From NCBI GenBank assembly GCA_900759225.1, contig CAAEUM010000075.1, forward strand, positions 1 through 5,901: a stretch of DNA of 5,901 bases. Direction: 5' to 3'. Both the position numbers and the translations under genes were made by a program. Origin of the DNA: Lachnospiraceae bacterium. Its GTDB lineage: Bacteria; Bacillota; Clostridia; Lachnospirales; Lachnospiraceae. Below, piece after piece: positions 1 to 4,905 of this stretch. Each line of letters opens with the position of its first letter. Positions within the stretch are counted from its first letter, which is position 1. The notes beneath the pieces are model-generated. The model had not been told where the DNA came from. It made no database searches and saw only the letters and a program-made list of their open reading frames with translations.

Positions 1-326
1 CTGGAGTTTACATTTCCCTTTCCGTCAACAAGGCCTTTAGCCCAGATTTCTCCGTTGGCCCATACCGAATTGGTCTCCTCGCAGAAGTATACTACGTTTA
101 CCATTCCGCCAAGCTTCTTTTCCGGCACTACCTCTATACGAAGCTCTGCTCCTCCGTCATAGTAGAAATCTCCTACAACCTTCAGCTTATAGCCTTTCGG
201 AACTGTGGTAAGCTCGCTGGAGTTTACATTTCCCTTTCCGTCAACAAGACCTGCTGCCCAGATTTCTCCGTTGGCCCATACCGAATTGGTTTCCTCGCAG
301 AAGTATACTACATTTACCATTCCGCC
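1..326 (-). repeat. 216-bp tandem repeat inside the secreted protein gene
   Basis: Positions 217-326 repeat positions 1-110 with an exact 216-bp offset and about six substitutions, four of them clustered in neighbouring codons (AAGLV in the unit nearer the N-terminus, AKGLV in the next). The period is a multiple of three (72 codons), so copies add in frame. The unit 111-216 is seen only once; a further copy may lie beyond the left edge. Confidence 0.9.
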
Positions 327-617
327 TTTGGTATGGTTTCCGTCATTTCCATGATGATGGTCATCATCGTCATCGTCGTCATCCCAACGATCATCGTCCC
401 AGCGGTCATCATCATCGTCATCATCATCCCACCAGTCGTCATCCCAGCGATCATCGTCATCATCGTCGTCATCATCATCCCAGTCATGATCCCATTTATG
501 TTCCCAGCGGTCTTTCTTGTCATGCGGTTTCGCTTCGGCATCGATACTTCCAAATTGTACGCCTGCCAACACGATTGCAGCTGCAAATAATAAACCAGTC
601 ATCCCCTGTTTCCTCAT
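1..617 (-). CDS. Secreted Asp/Trp-rich protein with 72-residue tandem repeats (partial, C-terminus outside window)
   Basis: The reading frame is open from the ATG at 617-615 to the left edge (205 complete codons, no stop), preceded by a strong ribosome binding site AAAGGAGG at 633-626 with 8-nt spacing. Residues 1-29 look like a signal peptide: basic start (MRKQ), hydrophobic core LLFAAAIVLAGV, and likely cleavage after AEA at 27-29. Residues 31-97 are hydrophilic. Within them, 46-86 form an imperfect repeat of the form W-D(8-10)-RW-DDD-(W or R), ending in HHH at 87-89. From residue 98 a 72-residue unit starts (GGMVNVVYFCEE...), restarts at 170 and continues past the edge. Each unit has one Cys (107, 179) and several Trp. 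The section SELTTVPKGYKL...GDFYYDGG resembles short beta-rich repeats of Gram-positive surface proteins, but this is from memory and weak. The protein is probably exported; function is unknown. Poly-Asp could bind cations. No wall anchor is visible because the C-terminus is missing. Confidence 0.88.
   Translation of the reverse strand, partial: MRKQGMTGLLFAAAIVLAGVQFGSIDAEAKPHDKKDRWEHKWDHDWDDDDDDDDDDRWDDDWWDDDDDDDDRWDDDRWDDDDDDDDHHHGNDGNHTKGGMVNVVYFCEETNSVWANGEIWAAGLVDGKGNVNSSELTTVPKGYKLKVVGDFYYDGGAELRIEVVPEKKLGGMVNVVYFCEETNSVWANGEIWAKGLVDGKGNVNS
351..482 (-). repeat. Trinucleotide-rich low-complexity tract encoding Asp/Trp/Arg repeats
   Basis: On the minus strand this tract is almost entirely GAT and GAC codons interrupted by TGG and CGC/CGT, ending in three CAT codons. 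It encodes three degenerate units: W-D10-RW-DDD-W, W-D8-RW-DDD-R and W-D8-HHH. The mixture of GAT and GAC and the repeat of the whole motif suggest both slippage and unit duplication. Length changes of whole codons would stay in frame. Confidence 0.9.
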
Positions 618-670
618 AAGTATATCCTCCTTTGTATAATATGGCTGGATTTCTGTTCTTTTATGAGCAG

Positions 671-699
671 AGTATAGTGGATTTTTCCATTGAATTCAA
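671..699 (-). promoter_or_regulatory. Sigma-A-type promoter of the secreted repeat protein
   Basis: Reading the minus strand, TTGAAT (699-694) and TATACT (676-671) are separated by exactly 17 bp. The predicted transcript starts near 664, giving a leader of roughly 47 nt before the ATG at 617. A perfect 12-bp palindrome ATTGAATTCAAT (689-700) covers the -35 box and might be an operator. Confidence 0.7.
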
Positions 700-770
700 T
701 AGGGTTTCAAATGATGTAAGAAAACGTATAGAAAATGTAAACAAAAAAATAAATTCTTAAAAATGCGGCC

Positions 771-816
771 AAAAAAAGCCGAGATCATGGCTCAATTCTT
801 GCTCTGATTCCGGCTT
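771..816 (-). terminator. Intrinsic terminator of the SRP RNA gene
   Basis: On the minus strand the arm AAGCCGGAATCA (816-805) pairs with TGATCTCGGCTT (787-776), a 12-position stem with one A-C mismatch and one G-U pair. The 3' arm ends in a run of T that continues to 771. It sits about 20 nt beyond the inferred 3' end of the mature SRP RNA, so the primary transcript probably carries a short 3' tail that is trimmed. Confidence 0.8.
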
Positions 817-835
817 GCTTCCTACATTATAAAAT

Positions 836-1097
836 CCACGCACCTTGCTTTGTACAGCTGACACAAACGTTACTCCTGCAGTTAGCTCGGCCCAGGCAGC
901 CTTACGGCACATGAAAGCTCCTGCTTAGTGCTGCTGCATTCCTGCCCTGACACGGTTCACAGGTTTCCATTGCGTAAGACCCAGACGTCAACGCCACTTA
1001 CAAAAGGCAGCTCTGCATCAAACTGTCCGAGGCAAGGTATCACCCCTGCTGGAGCGGCTTGCAGGTACAGGGCACCGCTATCTCCCCGGCTGCGTGG
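836..1097 (-). ncRNA. ffs: Signal recognition particle RNA, large Firmicutes type (with Alu domain)
   Basis: This is the RNA scaffold of the signal recognition particle, which with Ffh and FtsY delivers nascent secretory and membrane proteins to the translocon. The apical helix 8 is at 953-928 on the minus strand: CAGG, then GCA, GGAA tetraloop, UGC, then AGCAG. The Ffh-binding bases CAGG, GGAA and AGCAG match the canonical SRP RNA, while the three intervening pairs differ from the usual UCC/GGA in a compensated way (GCA/UGC). This is strong evidence for a real structure. The 5' part (GGGGAGATAGCGGTGCCC, about 1087-1070) followed by a GCAAGCCGCTCC segment matches the Alu domain of clostridial SRP RNAs. 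The ends CCACGC and GCGTGG pair and define a molecule of about 262 nt, the usual size for the class. Ends are inferred and may be off by a few bases. Confidence 0.93.
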
Positions 1098-1117
1098 AAA
1101 CTTTATGACAATTTAAA

Positions 1118-1146
1118 AGCTGCTTTCAGCCCATGCCTTGGCAGCT
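1118..1146 (-). other. Hairpin in the 5' leader of the SRP RNA precursor
   Basis: On the minus strand AGCTGC (1146-1141) pairs with GCAGCT (1123-1118), followed by TTT. The hairpin lies between the predicted transcription start (near 1148) and the inferred mature 5' end (1097). It might guide precursor processing; the Bacillus scRNA is known to be cut from a longer precursor by RNase III. It could also act as a weak attenuator. Both roles are inference. Confidence 0.4.
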
Positions 1147-1154
1147 GTTGTTTT

Positions 1155-1183
1155 AGTATACTCTGAGCTATGGCTTTTGTCAA
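1155..1183 (-). promoter_or_regulatory. Strong sigma-A promoter of the SRP RNA gene
   Basis: On the minus strand a consensus TTGACA (1183-1178) is followed after 17 bp by TATACT (1160-1155). Start is predicted near 1148, leaving about 50 nt of leader before the mature RNA. A near-consensus box pair suits an abundant stable RNA. A T-rich stretch lies further upstream (about 1208-1214). Confidence 0.85.
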
Positions 1184-1216
1184 GAAGGCGAAACAGGCAA
1201 AGCCATAAAAAATCCC

Positions 1217-1245
1217 TTGCTTTTTACTTTCCCCTATGACATACT
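1217..1245 (+). promoter_or_regulatory. Candidate promoter of the sigma-54 activator gene
   Basis: TTGCTT (1217-1222) and CATACT (1240-1245) are spaced by 17 bp, with a predicted start near 1252. Both boxes deviate from consensus, so this is the best candidate seen rather than a firm call. It is divergent from the SRP RNA promoter, with 33 bp between the two -35 boxes. Confidence 0.35.
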
Positions 1246-1253
1246 GAAACAGC

Positions 1254-1295
1254 AACCGTTCAGTCTAGGGGCATTTTCCCGCCCTCTGAACTGTT
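1254..1295 (+). other. Inverted repeat / hairpin upstream of the sigma-54 activator
   Basis: AACCGTTCAG (1254-1263) and CTGAACTGTT (1286-1295) are complementary at 9 of 10 positions. The intervening AGGG/CCCT extends the stem after a TCT bulge. If the candidate promoter at 1217-1245 is right, this forms the very 5' end of the mRNA. It has no T-run, so it is not a standard terminator. It could be an operator or an mRNA-end stabiliser. Confidence 0.4.
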
Positions 1296-1381
1296 ACCTG
1301 AAACATAATAGACCGGCTGCGCATCTCTATACAGACCGGCAATACCAGTTATTAAGTATGTAAGATAAAGGCGGAGATACC

Positions 1382-3475
1382 ATGAAAAAAGAGATTGCAG
1401 TGATTGCCCTTGACCCATTTGCAGGCAGAGCCTATGCCGACCAGATACGGGAAGTATTCGGAAGCGCCGCATCTGTGCGCAACTACAGTGTCATGGACAA
1501 AACCGCCTTCCAGATTGCCCCCTGTGATTTATGCATGGTCTCCACAGACGCTTTTAACGCAATGAATGAGCCCGGCCGCCCTCCTTTTCAGCCAGGGCAG
1601 CGGATGGAAATACAGGTAACCTACCGCAAGGAAGTTATCCGCCGCTTAAATGAGCTTCCCAGAGGAAGCCATGTGCTGTTTGTAAATGTGACAGAAACCA
1701 TGGCAAGAGAAGCCGTAGCACAGCTGGAGCAGCTGGGCGTGGGACATTTAAAATTTCTTCTCTATGCACCTGGGATGCCCCTTCCTGATACACCGGAAAT
1801 CGTGGTGACTCCGGATGAAATGCGCTATGTCCCGGAAACATCAGCCCCGGTTATCAATATCGGCCCCCGCACCTGCTCCGCTGACACAATGATCGAAGCC
1901 GCCATGCGCCTGGGCCTGGAAGCCATTCTGGAGCAGGACACATTTAAACATTATCAGGAGGAAGTCTGCGCCAACACCTATTCCTTTGAACGCATGATGG
2001 ACCGTTCCCGACGTCTTGAAAGCCAATTCGATATCCTTATGGAGGTTTTGGAGCAGGGTGTCATTGCCGTAAATGAAGACGGCCAGATCACTGCCATCAA
2101 TGAAGCTGCCCGGGAAATGACCCATGTTTACGGGGCCCACGCCTTAAGCCAGCCAGGAGAAGCCGTTTTCCCCTACATCCCTTTTATGCGCAGTATTGGT
2201 GAAAAACAAGCCACAAAGCCGGAGGTGATTCGGATCGCCGGAAGCCTGGTAAGCCTTTTAGTCCGCCCTGTGCTTCGGGAAAACAAGTGTATCGGCGCCT
2301 TTGCCATCCTGCAAAAGTTTAATGAGGTGGAATCCCGGCAAAACGAGCTGAGAGGACAGCTTCTGAAAAAAGGCGGTGCTCCCAGAGCCAAATACTGCTT
2401 TGATGATGTAATTGGCCAGTCTCCCGCCCTCATTGAAACCAAGGCTCTATTAAAGAAAATGGCAAGAACCGATTCTCCCATCCTTTTAATCGGGGAAACC
2501 GGAACCGGAAAAGAACTTTTAGCCCACTCTGTCCACAATGCCTCCAGCCGCAGAAACCAACCATTTATTGCAATTAACTGCGGCGCCATGCCGGATAACC
2601 TGCTGGAAAGCGAGCTGTTCGGCTATGAGGATGGTGCTTTTACCGGTGCACGAAAAGGCGGGCGTCCCGGGCTCTTTGAATTTGCCCATCAGGGCTCCCT
2701 GTTTTTAGACGAGGTTGAAGGCATGAGCCCGGCACTGCAGGTAAAGCTTCTCCGTGTCCTTCAGGAACATGAGATCATGCGCATTGGCGGCAGCCAGATC
2801 ATCCATGTGGATGTGCGCATCATTGCCGCAACCAATGAAGCCCTGGAACACAGGGTACAGGACGGTAGCTTCCGCAGGGATTTGTATTACCGTCTAACCA
2901 CTCTGCCTGTGCAGATCCCTCCCCTTAAGGACAGAGGAAATGATGTATTTTTGCTCTTAGACTCCTTCTGCCATGAGCTAAAAAGCTCATTTTCCCTCGG
3001 AAAAGAGACAAAGGAGCTTTTCCGGCGCTACTCCTGGCCCGGCAATATCCGGGAGCTGCACAATGTGGTGGAATATCTGAATTTTCTTGAAAAACCGGTC
3101 ATTTCTCCCTCTGACCTGCCCCCCACCTTCCATTTTAACAGGAAGGACATGATACCAGGCGGCAGCACAGGCTCCGAAAAAAAATATCCCGACTCAGGCG
3201 AAAGCCCTGTGTTCCAAAATCCAGAAAACATTTCTTTCGCCCCGGAATATGTAATTTTAAAAATTCTTTTTTATGCACTGCGGTCCGGAAAGCGAATTGG
3301 ACGGGAAGGCATTTTAAAAGAAATCCACTCTCAAAACCTCTCCTTAAGCCAGCATCAGCTCCGCACCATTCTCTCCCTATTGGAAAAGGAAGGTTTCATT
3401 ACCATAAGCCGCGGGAGGGGCGGAAGCGTTATTACCGAGGCCGGAATCCGGCACTTAAAGGAAGCTCACTTCTGA
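1382..3475 (+). CDS. Sigma-54-dependent transcriptional activator: PrpR_N, PAS, AAA+ and winged-helix domains
   Basis: An enhancer-binding protein that uses ATP hydrolysis to open sigma-54 RNA polymerase promoters. Residues 1 to about 190 resemble the PrpR N-terminal sensor domain, which in PrpR responds to a small metabolite. About 213-320 is PAS-like (LMEVLEQGVIAVNEDGQITAIN). The AAA+ domain (about 341-570) is intact: Walker A GETGTGKE 371-378, sigma-54-contacting GAFTGA 418-423, Walker B LFLDE 440-444, sensor I AATN 482-485, arginine-finger region FRRDLYYRL 497-505, and sensor II WPGNIREL 552-559. After a polar linker (about 580-618), residues 620-697 look like a winged helix (LLEKEGFITISRGRGGSVIT) and not the usual Fis-type helix-turn-helix. 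There is no receiver domain, so control is probably by ligand. The start is supported by GGAG at 1373-1376, 5 nt before the ATG. The sigma-54 promoter of the next gene is the obvious target. Effector unknown. Confidence 0.93.
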   Translation: MKKEIAVIALDPFAGRAYADQIREVFGSAASVRNYSVMDKTAFQIAPCDLCMVSTDAFNAMNEPGRPPFQPGQRMEIQVTYRKEVIRRLNELPRGSHVLFVNVTETMAREAVAQLEQLGVGHLKFLLYAPGMPLPDTPEIVVTPDEMRYVPETSAPVINIGPRTCSADTMIEAAMRLGLEAILEQDTFKHYQEEVCANTYSFERMMDRSRRLESQFDILMEVLEQGVIAVNEDGQITAINEAAREMTHVYGAHALSQPGEAVFPYIPFMRSIGEKQATKPEVIRIAGSLVSLLVRPVLRENKCIGAFAILQKFNEVESRQNELRGQLLKKGGAPRAKYCFDDVIGQSPALIETKALLKKMARTDSPILLIGETGTGKELLAHSVHNASSRRNQPFIAINCGAMPDNLLESELFGYEDGAFTGARKGGRPGLFEFAHQGSLFLDEVEGMSPALQVKLLRVLQEHEIMRIGGSQIIHVDVRIIAATNEALEHRVQDGSFRRDLYYRLTTLPVQIPPLKDRGNDVFLLLDSFCHELKSSFSLGKETKELFRRYSWPGNIRELHNVVEYLNFLEKPVISPSDLPPTFHFNRKDMIPGGSTGSEKKYPDSGESPVFQNPENISFAPEYVILKILFYALRSGKRIGREGILKEIHSQNLSLSQHQLRTILSLLEKEGFITISRGRGGSVITEAGIRHLKEAHF

Positions 3476-3501
3476 CAGCTGCTCATCCGCTTTGTTTTTG
3501 A

Positions 3502-3554
3502 CCTATTTTTAACCAGATTTTTATTTCCATCCTATTTGTACCCCTTTTATTTTC
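3502..3554 (+). promoter_or_regulatory. Candidate tandem upstream activator sites
   Basis: CCTATTTTTAACC (3502-3514) and CCTATTTGTACCC (3531-3543) match at 11 of 13 positions, and each is followed by a similar TTTTATTT segment. The copies are 29 bp apart and lie about 70-110 bp upstream of the predicted sigma-54 start. That is the usual zone for enhancer-binding-protein sites. Assignment to the neighbouring activator is inference; the region is T-rich, which raises the chance of coincidental similarity. Confidence 0.4.
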
Positions 3555-3585
3555 TCATATTTCAGTTTCTACCTGCATAGATATG

Positions 3586-3602
3586 TTGGCATATAGTTTG
3601 CT
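3586..3602 (+). promoter_or_regulatory. Sigma-54 (-24/-12) promoter of the C-S lyase gene
   Basis: TTGGCA (3586-3591) and TTTGCT (3597-3602) give the diagnostic GG (3588-3589) and GC (3600-3601) with exactly 10 bp between them, close to the consensus TGGCAC-N5-TTGC. Transcription should begin near 3613, about 50 nt before the lyase ATG. The gene immediately upstream encodes a sigma-54 activator with an intact GAFTGA loop, which strongly supports the call. Confidence 0.88.
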
Positions 3603-3614
3603 TATATAAAGACG

Positions 3615-3643
3615 TTGAGGAGCAAAGGATACGCAATCCTCAA
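3615..3643 (+). other. Leader hairpin at the 5' end of the lyase mRNA
   Basis: TTGAGGA (3615-3621) and TCCTCAA (3637-3643) are a perfect 7-bp inverted repeat. The segment ATCCT (3636-3640) can alternatively pair with AGGAT (3626-3630), so two exclusive folds exist. The hairpin begins within a few bases of the predicted start and ends just before the ribosome binding site GAAAGGGG (3647-3654). It may stabilise the mRNA or tune translation. Confidence 0.45.
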
Positions 3644-3662
3644 AACGAAAGGGGCTGATATT

Positions 3663-4841
3663 ATGATAAAATATGATTTTGACAAGGTAGTTGACCGCAG
3701 CAAAAACCGGGCTGCAAAATATGATGAGCGAATCAAGAATTTTGGTACTGATGATGTGATTCCTTTATGGATTGCAGATATGGATTTCCCTACTGCCCAG
3801 CCTATCATTGATGCCTGTACAGCAAAAGCACAGGAGGGCATATGGGGCTACACCTCCCGTCCGGATTCTTATTTTCAGGCAGTTATGGGATGGCAGAAGC
3901 GCCGCAATGGCTGGATTTTAGATAAAGAGCTGCTCAGCTGGAGTCTGGGCGTAGTTCCTGCTCTTTCCGCCCTTGTAGAGCTTTTTACAAAAGAAGGGGA
4001 TTCCGTCCTGATCCAGACCCCTGTCTATCCTGAGTTTTATGATGTAGCCGAAGCATGGGAACGAACGGTTGTTGAAAACAGGCTGGTGGAAAAAAATGGC
4101 GTCTGGAGCATTGATTTTAATGATTTTGAAGAGAAAGCAAAAGACCCGAAGGTGACTATGTTCCTGCTGTGCAGCCCTCACAATCCCCTGGGCATTGTCT
4201 GGACAAAGGAACAGCTTCTGAAAATGTTTGAAATCTGCCAGGCCAACCATGTATTGATGATCTCAGACGAAATCCACTCTGACCTGATTTTCCACGGAAA
4301 AAAGCATATTCCGACCGCCACTATTTCCCAGGAAGCAAAATCAAATGTGATCAGCTGCATTTCCGGCACAAAAACCTTTAATCTGGCCGGGCTCCAGGCT
4401 TCTACCACTGTATTTCCAAATGCAGAAATGAAGGCTGCCTTCGACAATTTCTGGGGAAAAATGGACATCCGCCGCAACAACGCCTTCAGCTCTGTTGCAA
4501 TGGAAGCTGCTTTCAACGAGGGGGAGGACTGGCTTGACCAGCTTCTTCCCTACCTGTCTGCCAACTTTGATTATGTCCATGATTACTGCAAAAACTATAT
4601 CCCTAAGATCAAGACTTCCCTTCCGGACGCCACCTACCTTATGTGGCTGGACTGCCGGGAGCTTGGCCTTAACAATGAAGAGCTGCGCAGGTTCATGATT
4701 GAAAAGGCAAAACTGGGATTAAATAACGGATACGCCTTCGGCCGCAGCCTGGAGGGCTATATGCGCTTAAATGCCGCCTGCCCCCGCAGCATCCTGGAAA
4801 AAGCCATGAAACAGCTGGAGGAAGCGGTAAATTCCCTTTAA
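3663..4841 (+). CDS. patB: PatB/MalY-type PLP-dependent C-S lyase (cystathionine beta-lyase family)
   Basis: A fold-type I PLP enzyme of 392 residues, the normal length for PatB/MalY. The family cleaves the C-S bond of cystathionine, cysteine or related thioethers, giving a thiol (or sulfide), pyruvate and ammonia in the cytosol. Visible hallmarks: N-terminal PLWIADMDFP (34-43), GYTSRP (62-67), SPHNPLG (171-177) with Asn174, SDEIHSDL (201-208) with Asp202 for the PLP ring nitrogen, SGTKTFNLAGLQ (234-245) with Lys237 as the Schiff-base lysine, and Arg368 in YMRLN for the substrate carboxylate. The start at 3663 is chosen because GAAAGGGG (3647-3654) precedes it and homology begins there. An in-frame TTG at 3615 lies at the predicted transcription start and has no ribosome binding site. 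Expression is likely sigma-54-dependent under the upstream activator. Family members also act as aminotransferases or have regulatory side roles, so the substrate is not certain. Confidence 0.92.
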   Translation: MIKYDFDKVVDRSKNRAAKYDERIKNFGTDDVIPLWIADMDFPTAQPIIDACTAKAQEGIWGYTSRPDSYFQAVMGWQKRRNGWILDKELLSWSLGVVPALSALVELFTKEGDSVLIQTPVYPEFYDVAEAWERTVVENRLVEKNGVWSIDFNDFEEKAKDPKVTMFLLCSPHNPLGIVWTKEQLLKMFEICQANHVLMISDEIHSDLIFHGKKHIPTATISQEAKSNVISCISGTKTFNLAGLQASTTVFPNAEMKAAFDNFWGKMDIRRNNAFSSVAMEAAFNEGEDWLDQLLPYLSANFDYVHDYCKNYIPKIKTSLPDATYLMWLDCRELGLNNEELRRFMIEKAKLGLNNGYAFGRSLEGYMRLNAACPRSILEKAMKQLEEAVNSL

Positions 4842-4853
4842 GCGATCGATCGT

Positions 4854-4900
4854 AACAGGCCCGCTGCTTTTTACGGCGCGGATCTGTTCTTTCAGCAGCG
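4854..4900 (+). terminator. Possible terminator between convergent genes
   Basis: Two overlapping hairpins are possible just after the lyase stop. AACAG..CCGC (4854-4864) pairs with GCGG..CTGTT (about 4878-4888) and is followed by CTTT. Alternatively CGCTGCT (4862-4868) pairs with AGCAGCG (4894-4900). Neither is followed by a strong T-run on either strand, so efficiency is doubtful. The position between the convergent lyase and tadA genes makes a terminator role plausible. Confidence 0.4.
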
Positions 4901-4905
4901 CTGAC

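Noticed and set aside
1..326. CRISPR-like or insertion-sequence repeat
   Set aside because: The 216-bp direct repeats are coding and contiguous, without spacers, transposase or terminal inverted repeats.
314..586. Met/Thr-rich minus-strand frame and the Ile/Val-rich plus-strand frame at 333-590
   Set aside because: Both are off-frame readings of the GAT/GAC tract. The true minus-strand frame has a ribosome binding site, a signal peptide and repeats that stay in frame for 72-codon periods.
928..1116. 62-codon plus-strand reading frame
   Set aside because: It lies antisense to the SRP RNA and has no ribosome binding site or recognisable protein features.
771..1148. T-box or riboswitch leader for the downstream minus-strand gene
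   Set aside because: The conserved helix 8 and Alu-domain sequences, closing ends and a terminator identify SRP RNA, and the secreted protein gene has its own promoter after the terminator.
3615..3662. TTG start extending the C-S lyase by 16 residues
   Set aside because: It falls at the predicted sigma-54 transcription start, lies inside a hairpin, has no ribosome binding site, and the added residues have no family homology. The ATG at 3663 has GAAAGGGG upstream.
4843..4852. CGATCGATCG palindrome after the lyase stop
   Set aside because: A simple 4-bp repeat that gives a palindrome by chance. No T-run follows and nothing supports a binding site.
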